Below are positions 12,297-20,067 of a stretch of 25,765 nucleotides of DNA, piece after piece (position 1 is the first letter of the stretch; each line of letters begins with the position of its first letter). A program made the position numbers and the translations under genes. The stretch covers positions 1-25,765 of the forward strand of contig DASQZW010000261.1 of NCBI GenBank assembly GCA_035638495.1. The letters run 5' to 3'. The notes beneath the pieces were generated by a model. The model searched no databases and was not told the origin of the DNA. It saw only the letters and a list, made by a program, of their open reading frames with translations. This DNA comes from CF-161 sp035638495 (lineage in GTDB: Bacteria; Chloroflexota; Dormibacteria; Dormibacterales; Dormibacteraceae).

Positions 12297-13664
12297 ATGG
12301 GCACGCTGATGAATACGCTCGCAGTCAAGGTGGTCGCGGCAGCCGTCGCCGTCCTGGTTGTGGCGGGAGGTGTCGGCGTGGCCGTCTGGGCCAACTCTGC
12401 GGCCAATCAGGCGGCGCTCACGTATCGAACGGAGCGCGGCAAGCTCGACGCCGGGCTCCGCACCGCGGGCCAGGAAGGCTACACCACGTCGGACCTGGCT
12501 CCGATCACCTCGCAGGAGAACCGGCTGCAGGCCGGTCAGGCGCCCTGGTTCCCGCCCGAGCAGGTCGCGTACTACAACGGGCTGACCGGCCGGACCAACC
12601 AGCTGCGAAGCCAGCTCACCACGCTCGAACAGCAGCTCCTCGACCAGGCGCGGACCGAGGTCACCAAGCAGAGCGACGCCGCCAAGGCGTCCATCTCGCA
12701 GGCCCAGCAGGCGAACGCGTCGGACCAGGACGTCCAGGGCCTGCAGCAGCGGCTCGACGCGGTCGCGCGGGCCCAGGGGGCCGCCCACACGGTGAAGGAC
12801 TACCGCGCGGCGGCCACGCTGGCCGTGAGCGTGGCCCGCGATGCCGCGGCGATCTTCGCCCAGGTCCAGCAGGAGAACCAGCAGATCCTGCAGGCGGCGC
12901 AGGCGCTGGTGACCCAGGACGGCGGCAACCTCTCGACCATCCAGGGCGCGGGCAACCAGGCGGTCGCCGGGACCAACAACGACGCATCGGTCATCGCCTA
13001 CATGGGCAAGGAGTTCGCGTTCAAGGGCGCGGACGCGGTCAGCCGCATGCTCAGCCGGCTCAGCAAGTTCGCGGGCCTGATCGGCTCGGCCGACGTGAAC
13101 CAGGCTGCGCTCGGGGCGGCGGCGGCGCAGCTGTACGCCGGCCAGATCCACCAGACGCTGATGGGCGGCCTGCCGGCCAAGTCGGTCATCGTGTCGTTCA
13201 CGGACCAGCACGTCTGGGCGTACGAGGGCTCGAAGCTGGTGATGGACAACGCGGTCACGACCGGGATTCGCGGGGTCGGTGACTTCGGAACCGACTTCGG
13301 GCCGATGAAGATCCTGCACAAGGACCACCCCTGGAAGTTCCAGTCGCCGTGGCCGAAGGGCTCGCCGCACTGGTACCCGGACACGGTCGTGCAGTGGACG
13401 GCGTTCTTCACCAGCACCGGCGAGGCGTTCCACGACGCCAGCTGGCAGCCCGACTCGACCCTCGGACCCGGCTCTCAGTACACCCAGGGTCTGCAGAGCC
13501 ACGGCTGCATCCACCTGCCGTTCGACAAGGCGCAGTGGATGTACAACTGGGCCGACATCGGCATGCCGGTGATCGTCTACCCCGGCGACGGCTCCTCGGT
13601 CGCGAACCAGCTCTCGCAGATCACCACGAACGACCAGGGCGTCCCGCACTCCGGCGGCGGCTAG
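12297..13664 (+). CDS. Membrane-anchored L,D-transpeptidase (YkuD domain) with long coiled stalk
   Basis: 455-residue envelope protein that should form 3-3 cross-links in peptidoglycan or attach proteins to it. Residues 7-32 are one hydrophobic segment (signal anchor). Residues about 35-290 are Gln/Ala-rich and helical, with coiled-coil character around 95-215, a stalk or cell-wall spacer. The YkuD catalytic domain covers about 294-430, beginning SVIVSFTDQHVWAYEGSKLV. The active-site element is SHGCIHLP (401-408), with Cys404 as nucleophile and His402 beside it; GEAFHDASW (375-383) supplies the upstream histidine. A usual residue after Cys-Val/Ile is Arg or Asn; here it is His406. The start at 12297 follows AAGGA closely; ATG 12309 is an alternative. 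It converges with the secreted-protein gene. Confidence 0.88.
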   Translation: MGTLMNTLAVKVVAAAVAVLVVAGGVGVAVWANSAANQAALTYRTERGKLDAGLRTAGQEGYTTSDLAPITSQENRLQAGQAPWFPPEQVAYYNGLTGRTNQLRSQLTTLEQQLLDQARTEVTKQSDAAKASISQAQQANASDQDVQGLQQRLDAVARAQGAAHTVKDYRAAATLAVSVARDAAAIFAQVQQENQQILQAAQALVTQDGGNLSTIQGAGNQAVAGTNNDASVIAYMGKEFAFKGADAVSRMLSRLSKFAGLIGSADVNQAALGAAAAQLYAGQIHQTLMGGLPAKSVIVSFTDQHVWAYEGSKLVMDNAVTTGIRGVGDFGTDFGPMKILHKDHPWKFQSPWPKGSPHWYPDTVVQWTAFFTSTGEAFHDASWQPDSTLGPGSQYTQGLQSHGCIHLPFDKAQWMYNWADIGMPVIVYPGDGSSVANQLSQITTNDQGVPHSGGG

Positions 13665-13689
13665 TCCTCCGGCGGCTACTCAGGAGCCA

Positions 13690-14538
13690 TCAGCAGGCGC
13701 TGCCCGTGATCCTCGGCGCCGCCAGCGTCATGGCGCCCGAGCTGATCGAGTGCACGAACAGCTTCACCGTCAGGATGCCCAGGTTGGTCGGCAGTGTGGG
13801 GAGCGTGATGCCGGGCAGCGTCAGCGCGCCGACCGGCAGGTCGGCCGCCGCGATGATGATCGTGACGCCCAGGATGGTCGCCTGAAGCGCGGTCGCGTCC
13901 AGCGTCAGGCCTCCTGACGCCACGTCGCTGGTGGCGCTGGTGTTCACCTGGGAGTGGCGGATGCACGGGCCCTGGAGATTCAGGCCGGTGATCGTCGAGG
14001 CGCCGGCGACCAGCTCGATCACCTTCACCGGGCCCGCGGCCGTGTTCACGCTCCGGACCGCGATGGAGGACAGGCCGGTGATCTGGATCGCCTGCGAGCT
14101 CAGGACGGCCACGTCGGACCCCGCGGCGGGCAGCGCCGCGCGCGTCGGCACCGGCTTGGGGGTGGCGGACGGCGTCGGCGAGGGGCTAGCCCCCGGCTTC
14201 GCGGTGCCGGACGCGGACGGACTCGGCGTCGGCGTCCCCGTCGGGCTGGGGCTGGGATTGGCCGGCGATGCCGGCGTCGCGCTCGGACCGGCCGTCGGCC
14301 CCGGTGCGGCTGTCGGCGTCGGACCTGCCGCCGACGCCGGCTGCCCGGGCGTGGCGGTCGGGCTCGGGGACGGGCTCGGGCTGGGCTGCGTCCAGCACCA
14401 CCAGAACCAGATCGGGCACCATTCCATGCTCACGCCCGTGCTGGGCTGGCCTGCAGCGAAGGCCGACTGGGTCGTGAGGCCCATGGCCGCCACCGCAAGC
14501 ACCACCGCCACCCATCGGCTCATCGACGATCTTCTCAT
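13690..14538 (-). CDS. Secreted protein: Trp/Cys motif, Pro/Ser/Thr linker, unrecognised C-terminal domain
   Basis: 282-residue predicted exported protein of unknown function. A signal peptide covers about 1-28 (MRRSSMSRWVAVVLAVAAMG, cleavage after AFA). The mature N-terminus carries a remarkable cluster EWCPIWFWWCW (39-49) with two cysteines. A low-complexity Pro/Ser/Thr/Ala linker runs from about 51 to 135. Residues 140-282 form a hydrophobic, strand-rich domain with few charges and Cys192 and Cys282, the latter being the C-terminal residue. The ribosome site GAGGGAGAGG before ATG 14538 is good. It converges with the L,D-transpeptidase 25 bases away, consistent with an envelope role. The linker resembles wall-spanning or glycosylated spacers; this is inference. 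Confidence 0.75.
   Translation of the reverse strand: MRRSSMSRWVAVVLAVAAMGLTTQSAFAAGQPSTGVSMEWCPIWFWWCWTQPSPSPSPSPTATPGQPASAAGPTPTAAPGPTAGPSATPASPANPSPSPTGTPTPSPSASGTAKPGASPSPTPSATPKPVPTRAALPAAGSDVAVLSSQAIQITGLSSIAVRSVNTAAGPVKVIELVAGASTITGLNLQGPCIRHSQVNTSATSDVASGGLTLDATALQATILGVTIIIAAADLPVGALTLPGITLPTLPTNLGILTVKLFVHSISSGAMTLAAPRITGSAC
14134..14388 (-). repeat. Low-complexity region encoding a Pro/Ser/Thr-rich linker
   Basis: Degenerate short repeats of Pro-Ser, Pro-Thr and Ala-Pro codons encode residues about 51-135 of the secreted protein. Such tracts change length easily by slippage and often carry O-glycans in high-GC bacteria, though this is not shown here. Confidence 0.7.
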
Positions 14539-14617
14539 CGACCTCTCCCTCTCGTGACCGCCGCACGGCCCAGGTGGGGGCGATTACGGCACCGCGGAAT
14601 GTTACACCACGCGATGA

Positions 14618-15373
14618 CTAATTACGTGCGGTCCGCCCGCGCCGGCCGCTCCGGAACGCCTCCTTCGCCTCGTGGTCCATCACCAGCCGGAAGGTCGCCA
14701 GGAGGCTCTGCTCCGCCAGCGGACGCATCCGCGAGAGCGCCTCTCGGACGCGCGGCCACTCGTCCTCCGGCTGGCCCCGCTCCTCGAACGGCCGCCACAC
14801 CTGCTCGACGAACAGCCGGACGAACGCCCGCGCCACGCCGCGGCCGTGCTTCATCAGCTCCTCCTGGACCGCGAGCCCGGCCTCCAGCGGCAGGCCCAGC
14901 TGCACGAGCTCCTCGGCCGCGCGCACCAGCATCGGGCTCTGCACCTGGAGATGTTCGCCGTCCGGCAGCCGGGCCAGGAGGCCCAGCCTCTCGATGCGCT
15001 CGACCACCTCCGGGTCGCCGAGCGGGATCCGGCGCGCCAGCGCGTCGGCCCGGACCACCTCCGGCTGCTCGGTCTGCCACGTGAGCAGCGCGCGCTCGAA
15101 GCTCAGGGCGTCCGCCCCGCCCCCGCCGGGAACGCCCGCCAGGATCCGCTTGATGGCGGTCAGCTTGAAGCCCGTCTCCTGCATCTCCCGGATCAGCTGC
15201 AGCCGGGCCAGGTGGTCGCGGCCGTAGTAGCCGGTGCGGCCGCGCACGTCCGGCGGCGGCAGCAGGCCGCGCGTCTGGTGGGCCCGGATGTTGCGCGTGG
15301 TCAGCCCGCTCGCCAGCGCGAGCTGGTCGATCGTGAACTCGACGTCCGGGTCGGCACGCGCGTCCAGCGCCAT
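14618..15373 (-). CDS. MerR-family transcriptional regulator
   Basis: 251-residue regulator. The N-terminal winged helix (about 12-80) begins FTIDQLALASGLTTRNIRAH and continues GLLPPPDVRGRTGYYGRDHLARL, the standard MerR arrangement. A long linker helix (IREMQETGFKLTAIKRILAG) leads to a roughly 150-residue all-helical C-terminal domain with no cysteine cluster, so it is not a metal sensor and more likely binds an organic ligand. ATG 15373 is chosen because residues upstream in the open frame are unlike any protein. It is divergent from the APC permease gene by 99 bases, making permease, ligase and aminotransferase its probable targets. CATCA-9-TGATG (15371-15389) overlaps its start and may be its operator. 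Confidence 0.88.
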   Translation of the reverse strand: MALDARADPDVEFTIDQLALASGLTTRNIRAHQTRGLLPPPDVRGRTGYYGRDHLARLQLIREMQETGFKLTAIKRILAGVPGGGGADALSFERALLTWQTEQPEVVRADALARRIPLGDPEVVERIERLGLLARLPDGEHLQVQSPMLVRAAEELVQLGLPLEAGLAVQEELMKHGRGVARAFVRLFVEQVWRPFEERGQPEDEWPRVREALSRMRPLAEQSLLATFRLVMDHEAKEAFRSGRRGRTARN

Positions 15374-15389
15374 CACGATGTAAATGATG
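15371..15389. promoter_or_regulatory. Candidate operator in the merR/permease divergent region
   Basis: CATCA (15371-15375) and TGATG (15385-15389) are a 5-bp dyad in 19 bases at the regulator's start codon, in an AT-richer patch of the 99-base divergent region. MerR proteins commonly bind dyads of about this length between stretched promoter elements. The arms are short, so chance is possible. Confidence 0.3.
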
Positions 15390-15472
15390 GCGTTGCCGGG
15401 AAGCTGAGGATATGCTCCACGCAGCGCGGTGGGGATCCGCGGAGCCGTTCTCGAAGGGACAGGGGGCGTGTG

Positions 15473-17002
15473 ATGGCATCCAGTGAGATCGGTCAGACGG
15501 TCGGGCCGGAGCTGACCTCGGAGCGCATCGCGGGCGGGGTGCTTCCCCGGGTGCTCAACTCGTTCGACATGGTGGCGATCTTCGTGGCCATCGTCCTCTT
15601 CATCAGCAACGTGCCGGGCTTCTACGGCAACGGCCCGGTGTCGATCACGTACCTGCTGATCGGGTTCGTCACGTTCCTCGTGCCGGGCGCGATCGTGACG
15701 GGCCAGCTCGGCTTCCTGTTCCCGGGCGAGGGGTCGATCTACCTCTGGACCCACAAGGCGTTCGGGCCGTTCGCGAGCTTCTTCGCCGGCTTCACCGCGT
15801 GGTGGCCCGGCGTGCTCGTGCAGTTGGCGACCGGCACCGTCGTCAGCCAGCTGCTCCAGGCCCTGGGCGGCTGGACGTTCCCCGCCTGGCTGCAGGGCGC
15901 GATCATCCTGGCCGTGATCCTGGTCGCGGGGCTCGTGTCGTCACTCCGCTTCCGGCTGACGCAGAACGCCGTGAACCTGGTCTTCGTCCTCTACGGGCTG
16001 GCCATCCTCCTGATCGGGGTGGCCGGCGTGCTCTGGCTGATCCAGGGCCATCACTCGTTCACGGACTTCGGCAAGTTCGACTTCAACCCGGGTGGCTGGT
16101 TCGCGGGTCTCAACAACAACCCGCTGGACCTGAGCACCACGACATCGACGTGGAGCCTCTACGGCTTCGTCATCCTGGCCCTGCTGGGCATCGAGGTGCC
16201 GCTCAACATGGGCGTCGAGATCGTGCACCTGAAGGCGATCACGCGCTACCTGCTGTGGGGCTCGGTGGTCGTCATGGTTGCCTACCTGCTCGACAACTGG
16301 GCGCTGCTGGTCGCGGCTGACCCGAAGCAGGGAGGAAACCTGGGCGCGCTGCTGATCCCGGTGAACGCGACGATGGGGCCGATCGTCCAGTGGATCGTCG
16401 GGCTCATCTTCATCGGCTTCTTCATTTTCATCACCGTTGTGTACAGCTTCTCGTTCGCGCGGCTGCTCTTCATCTCCGGCCTGGATCGCCGGCTGCCGAC
16501 GGCGCTCGGCCGTGTCAACCGGGCCCGTATCCCGCACGTCGCGATCGCCACACAGTCCGTGCTCGCCGCGGTGGTCACGATGATCACGTTCTTCATCGTC
16601 CCGCCCATCGTGGGCGGGAACGCGTCGGACCTCAGCAGCCGCGTCTACCTGGTCTTCCAGGCCGCGATCACGGTCATCTGGTGCCTCTCGATGCTCTTCC
16701 TGTTCGTGGACATCCTGTACGTGATCCGCAAGTTCTCCGCGGCGTTCGCCGAGCGGCGCATCGCCCACCCCGCCGTCTTCTGGGTCTGCTCGATCGTCGG
16801 CGCGATCGCCAGCTTCTTCGGCGTCTGGACCGTGTTCACGAACCCGTTCTCGGCGCTGATCGGCAAGAGCGACTGGTGGCACGCGGTGCTGGCCATCAGC
16901 CTGCTGTCGCTCGCCGTGGTCCCGATCGTCTACGTTGTCGGGACGCGGGTCGCCCACGATGCCCCGCTCCCGCCGGAGGCTCAGGCCGCCGCCGGTTCCT
17001 AG
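15473..17002 (+). CDS. APC-superfamily amino acid/amine permease
   Basis: 509-residue polytopic transporter with about twelve hydrophobic segments, the usual size for APC permeases. The first helix starts RVLNSFDMVAIFVAIVLFIS, and GEGSIYLWTHKAFGPFASFFAGF (about 84-106, in parts) is the conserved helix 2-3 region of amino-acid/polyamine antiporters. Loop region YSFSFARLLFISGLDRRLPTALGRVN (about 322-347, in parts) matches the intracellular 'R-x-x-x-x-x-x-D-R-x-L-P' element of the family. ATG 15473 has AGGGGG 7 bases upstream. It is followed after 47 bases by the glutamine-synthetase-like gene and then the aminotransferase, so the transported compound is probably an amine or amino acid used by those enzymes. 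Control by the divergent MerR protein is likely. Confidence 0.88.
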   Translation: MASSEIGQTVGPELTSERIAGGVLPRVLNSFDMVAIFVAIVLFISNVPGFYGNGPVSITYLLIGFVTFLVPGAIVTGQLGFLFPGEGSIYLWTHKAFGPFASFFAGFTAWWPGVLVQLATGTVVSQLLQALGGWTFPAWLQGAIILAVILVAGLVSSLRFRLTQNAVNLVFVLYGLAILLIGVAGVLWLIQGHHSFTDFGKFDFNPGGWFAGLNNNPLDLSTTTSTWSLYGFVILALLGIEVPLNMGVEIVHLKAITRYLLWGSVVVMVAYLLDNWALLVAADPKQGGNLGALLIPVNATMGPIVQWIVGLIFIGFFIFITVVYSFSFARLLFISGLDRRLPTALGRVNRARIPHVAIATQSVLAAVVTMITFFIVPPIVGGNASDLSSRVYLVFQAAITVIWCLSMLFLFVDILYVIRKFSAAFAERRIAHPAVFWVCSIVGAIASFFGVWTVFTNPFSALIGKSDWWHAVLAISLLSLAVVPIVYVVGTRVAHDAPLPPEAQAAAGS

Positions 17003-17049
17003 CACTGAGCCGTTCCCGCCCGGAGGGGAGGGAATCGAAGGAGCACCCG

Positions 17050-18411
17050 ATGGAGACGATCCAGGAGGCCGAGGAGCACCTCACCGGCGAGGGGTTCGAG
17101 TACGTCCGCTTCGAACAGCCCGACCTGCACGGCCTGAGCCGTGGAAAGACCGTGCCCGCCCGCCACTTTCGACACTATGCCGAGCACGGGCTGAACTTCC
17201 TGGGCGGGCTCCTCGGCCTCGATGCGCAGGGCGGCGTCGCGTCGGGGACCGGCTACCTCGAGGAGCGGAACTTCGCGGACTCGCTGATCTTCCCCGACCT
17301 GTCCACCCTGGCTCCGGTGCCGTGGGCGGAGCGGACCGCCCGGGTGCTGGCCGACCCGCAGTGGTACGGCGGCGAGCCGCTGCTCGCCGCGCCGCGGCAC
17401 CTGGCGCGGGTCCAGGTGCAGCGCCTTGCCGACCTCGGGTACGACCTCCGCAGCGGCTTCGAATACGAATGCTATTTCGTCCACGCCGGCTCACGCGCGC
17501 CGGCCTTCGAGGGCATCCAGATCTTCTGGACGGTCCGCAACAACTTCGACCAGAGCTTCGTGACGTGGCTGCTCGACTCGCTGCAGGCGACCGGCGTCGA
17601 CATCATCACGTCCAACGTCGAGTACGGCCCCGGCCAGATGGAGATCAACTTCGCGCCCAGGCTCGGGCTGGCCGCCCCGGACCAGGCGTTCGTGTTCAAG
17701 AGCGCGGTCAAGGAGCTGGCCCAGCAGCGCGGCTACCTGGCCAGCTTCATGACCAAGCCGTACGCGAACCAGAGCGCCAGCGGCTGCCACTACCACCACA
17801 GCCTGCTGCACCGAGACGGCGGCGCGAACGCATTCGCCGATCCCGACGCCGCGGACGGGCTGTCGCTGCTCGCCCGTCACTGGATCGCAGGCCAGATGGC
17901 GCACGCGAGGGCGCTGGCGGCCGTCGCAGCGCCCACCGTGAACTGCGCCAAGCGCTACAAGCTGTTCAGCTTCGCCCCGATGAACGTGACCTGGGGGCAC
18001 GAGGACCGGACGGCGGCCCTCCGAGTCAAGGGCGCTCGAGGCGCCGAGACGCACCTGGAGAACCGGATACCGTGCGCCGGCAGCAACCCGTACCTGGTGC
18101 TCGCGGCGGTCGTGGCGGCCGGCCTCGACGGCGTGGCGCGGAAGCTGGAGCCCCCACCGCCCACCACGACGGTCGCGTACGCGGACCAGAGCTCGCCGAA
18201 GCTGCCGGCGACGCTCGACGCCGCGGTGGCCGCGTTCGAGGACGACGAGGTGCTGGGCGCCAGCCTGGGCGAGGAGTTCGTGCACCTGTTCCTGGCCGTC
18301 AAGCGCCACGAGATCCAGAAGGCCCGGTCCGCGATCCCGGAGTACGCCCGGGCCGACTGGCCGAACGTGGTGACCGACTGGGAGCGCGAGAACCTGTTCG
18401 AGTACCTCTGA
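17050..18411 (+). CDS. Glutamine-synthetase-family ligase (GlnA3/PuuA-like, probable gamma-glutamyl-amine synthetase)
   Basis: 453-residue ATP-dependent ligase of the glutamine synthetase superfamily. Metal and ATP residues are conserved: ExE at 138/140 (FEYECYF), E191 and E198 (VEYGPGQMEINF), SGCHYHHS with His247/His249, KR at 301-302, DR at 319-320 and E337-x-R339 (LENRIP). The NPYLVLAAVVAAGLDG helix is typical. True GlnA features such as the Tyr adenylylation loop are absent, and the C-terminus (LPATLDAAVAAFEDDEVLGA) resembles GlnA3/PuuA/GlnT. Such enzymes join glutamate to polyamines, ethanolamine or other amines as a first catabolic step. AAGGAG lies 6 bases before ATG 17050. Location between a permease and an aminotransferase supports amine assimilation; the substrate is inferred. 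Confidence 0.88.
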   Translation: METIQEAEEHLTGEGFEYVRFEQPDLHGLSRGKTVPARHFRHYAEHGLNFLGGLLGLDAQGGVASGTGYLEERNFADSLIFPDLSTLAPVPWAERTARVLADPQWYGGEPLLAAPRHLARVQVQRLADLGYDLRSGFEYECYFVHAGSRAPAFEGIQIFWTVRNNFDQSFVTWLLDSLQATGVDIITSNVEYGPGQMEINFAPRLGLAAPDQAFVFKSAVKELAQQRGYLASFMTKPYANQSASGCHYHHSLLHRDGGANAFADPDAADGLSLLARHWIAGQMAHARALAAVAAPTVNCAKRYKLFSFAPMNVTWGHEDRTAALRVKGARGAETHLENRIPCAGSNPYLVLAAVVAAGLDGVARKLEPPPPTTTVAYADQSSPKLPATLDAAVAAFEDDEVLGASLGEEFVHLFLAVKRHEIQKARSAIPEYARADWPNVVTDWERENLFEYL

Positions 18412-18438
18412 GCGGCCGGCCGGCACATCATAGGACCC

Positions 18439-19782
18439 ATGGCAGACGTCGCCGAGACCTACGCGGAGCGCACCCCGGAGTCGGCGCGCCTGTACCGGGA
18501 AGCGCGGGAGCACATCGCCGGAGGCGTCAGCCGGAGCACCATCCACCTCCAGCCCCACCCCCTGTACGTCGCCCGCGGAACGGGCGCGCGCGTGTGGGAC
18601 GCGGACGGAACCGAACGGCTCGACTTCCTCGGCAACTACACAGCGCTGATCCACGGCCACGCCCACCCCGCGATCAGCGGCGCGATCGAGCGCCAGCTCG
18701 CCCGCGGCACCGCCTTCGCGGCCGCGACCGAGGAGGAGATCGCGCTCGCGCGCGAGCTGCGCGAGCGCCTGCCGTCAGTCGAGCTCCTGCACTTCGCGAA
18801 CTCCGGGACGGAGGCCACGCTGTTCGCGATGCGGCTGGCACGCGCCCACACGGGCCGCCCGGCCATCGCGCGGTTCGAGGGTCACTACCACGGCAGCCAC
18901 GACGCCGCCGAGGTGAGCGTGGCCCCCGATCCCGGCGTGGCCGGACCGGATGACGCGCCGCTGCCGGTCGCCGACTCGCCCGGCATCACCGAGGCGGTGC
19001 TGGCCGACACGGTCGTGCTCCCGTTCAACGACGCGGCAGCCACCGCGGCGATCCTGCGCCGGAACCGTCACCGTCTGGCGGGCGTGATCGTGGATCCCCT
19101 GATGAGCAGCTCCGGCCTGGTCCCGGCCCGGCCCGAGTTCCTCCAGGAGCTCCGGCGGCTGACCGAGGAGCTGGGGATGGTCCTCATCTTCGACGAGGTG
19201 ATCTCGTTCCGGGTCGGCCGGTCGGGCCTCCAGGGGAGATACGGCGTGCGGCCGGACCTCACCACGCTGGGGAAGATCATCGGCGGCGGCCTGCCGGTCG
19301 CGGCGTTCGGCGGCCGGCGCGACCTCATGGAGCTGCTCGACCCGGAGCGCGACCGGCCCGTTCCTCACGGCGGCACGTACAACGCCCATGCGCTCGGGAT
19401 GGCTGCCGGCATGGCGGCGATGCGCGAGCTCACGCCCGACGTCTTCGACCGCCTGGAACGGCAGGGCGAGTGGCTGCGCAACCAGCTCGCCGAGGTCTTC
19501 GCGGACCATCGTGTGGCGGGGCAGACGACCGGGCTGGGATCGCTGTTCAACGTCCACTTCACCGACGCGGAGCTGACCGACTATCGCTCGGTCCGGCGCG
19601 CGGCGTCGCCGGCGCTCGAGCGACGGTTCCTGCTCGGAATGCTCAACGAGGGGGTGCTCATGGCCGGCCGCGGCCTCGGCGCCGTGTGCACGCCCATGGG
19701 CGACGGCGAACTGCGGGCTTTCGTGGCCGCGGCCGACCGGGTGCTGGCCGCACTTGACACGCCGACCCCTGCCCACCGATAG
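18439..19782 (+). CDS. Class III PLP-dependent aminotransferase (glutamate-1-semialdehyde aminomutase-like)
   Basis: 447-residue fold-type I PLP enzyme. The Schiff-base lysine is Lys279 (TTLGKIIGGG), the cofactor-nitrogen Asp is in LIFDEVISF (Asp252), the phosphate-binding segment is ANSGTEATLFAMRLAR (about 120-135) and the substrate-gate GGTYNAHALG is at 311-320. Overall it resembles glutamate-1-semialdehyde 2,1-aminomutase, a similarity shared by many secondary aminotransferases. No heme-synthesis gene is near. Context with an APC permease and a glutamine-synthetase-like ligase favours transamination of an amine or beta/omega-amino acid. The start ATG 18439 follows an AGGA site, 27 bases after the ligase stop, so the three genes form one operon. 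Gene symbol hemL is not justified. Confidence 0.88.
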   Translation: MADVAETYAERTPESARLYREAREHIAGGVSRSTIHLQPHPLYVARGTGARVWDADGTERLDFLGNYTALIHGHAHPAISGAIERQLARGTAFAAATEEEIALARELRERLPSVELLHFANSGTEATLFAMRLARAHTGRPAIARFEGHYHGSHDAAEVSVAPDPGVAGPDDAPLPVADSPGITEAVLADTVVLPFNDAAATAAILRRNRHRLAGVIVDPLMSSSGLVPARPEFLQELRRLTEELGMVLIFDEVISFRVGRSGLQGRYGVRPDLTTLGKIIGGGLPVAAFGGRRDLMELLDPERDRPVPHGGTYNAHALGMAAGMAAMRELTPDVFDRLERQGEWLRNQLAEVFADHRVAGQTTGLGSLFNVHFTDAELTDYRSVRRAASPALERRFLLGMLNEGVLMAGRGLGAVCTPMGDGELRAFVAAADRVLAALDTPTPAHR

Positions 19783-20054
19783 TTACCCGGAGTACCCGGT
19801 AGCTGGGCTGCACTCCCTCGTCGGCGCAACCTCGGATTCTCCCCAGGTCGGGGAGCTCCAGGTGAGGGCGTGGCTTTTGGGCGGGCACAGCGAACCGAAC
19901 GGTTGAGAGAGGTGTTCGGCTCGAATCGATCGGTGGAGTTTCCCGTCATGGCGCGCCCACCCGGAGCAGGTGCGGCGCTGCCGCGTTCTCGCGTGCTCGC
20001 TGTCGACCTCCCATGGGGATCCGAGCTCCTCAGGTTCGACCGCGGACGCGAATC
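19783..20054. promoter_or_regulatory. Non-coding leader before the peptide-type ABC operon
   Basis: No convincing gene is present; a 64-codon frame here has no homologue-like features. Visible structure: a 7-base direct repeat TACCCGG at 19784-19790 and 19793-19799; hairpin CTCCCC-5-GGGGAG (19839-19855); dyad AACCG-AA-CGGTT (19893-19904); and CCGAAC-13-GTTCGG (19895-19919). It should end the aminotransferase transcript and contain the transporter promoter. No riboswitch class is recognised. Confidence 0.5.
19839..19855 (+). terminator. Hairpin downstream of the aminotransferase gene
   Basis: CTCCCC (19839-19844) and GGGGAG (19850-19855) form a perfect 6-bp stem with a 5-base loop, 57 bases after the aminotransferase stop. 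A short T-run (CTTTT) occurs about 20 bases later, too far for a classical terminator. Plausible weak terminator or leader structure. Confidence 0.35.
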
Positions 20055-20062
20055 AAGGAGGT
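20055..20062 (+). promoter_or_regulatory. Near-perfect ribosome binding site fixing a TTG start
   Basis: AAGGAGGT is an exact anti-16S match and lies 5 bases before TTG 20068. This decides the start of the solute-binding-protein gene, where a lipoprotein signal begins immediately. Confidence 0.8.
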
Positions 20063-20067
20063 AGAAC

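Noticed and set aside
14134..14388. Repeat tract considered as a CRISPR or tandem-repeat array
   Set aside because: The repeats are short degenerate codon runs for Pro/Ser/Thr in one reading frame, with no constant repeat-spacer pattern.
14672..15472. N-terminal extension of the permease frame
   Set aside because: It is antisense to the MerR gene and has no permease-like sequence; ATG 15473 has a ribosome site.
15374..15754. N-terminal extension of the MerR gene
   Set aside because: It is antisense to the permease gene, and the MerR winged helix starts just after ATG 15373.
16390..17049. N-terminal extension of the glutamine-synthetase-like gene
   Set aside because: It overlaps the permease in another frame; ATG 17050 has AAGGAG at proper distance and gives a normal family length.
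18439..19782. Naming the aminotransferase hemL
   Set aside because: Aminomutase-like similarity is shared by many class III aminotransferases, and no tetrapyrrole gene is nearby.
20025..20050. tRNA-like T-arm motif (GGTTCGACC)
   Set aside because: The flanking bases do not form a T-stem and no acceptor or anticodon stem can be built around it.
19870..20064. 64-codon open frame in the leader of the solute-binding gene
   Set aside because: No ribosome site, domain or coherent composition; it overlaps the true ribosome site region and dyads.
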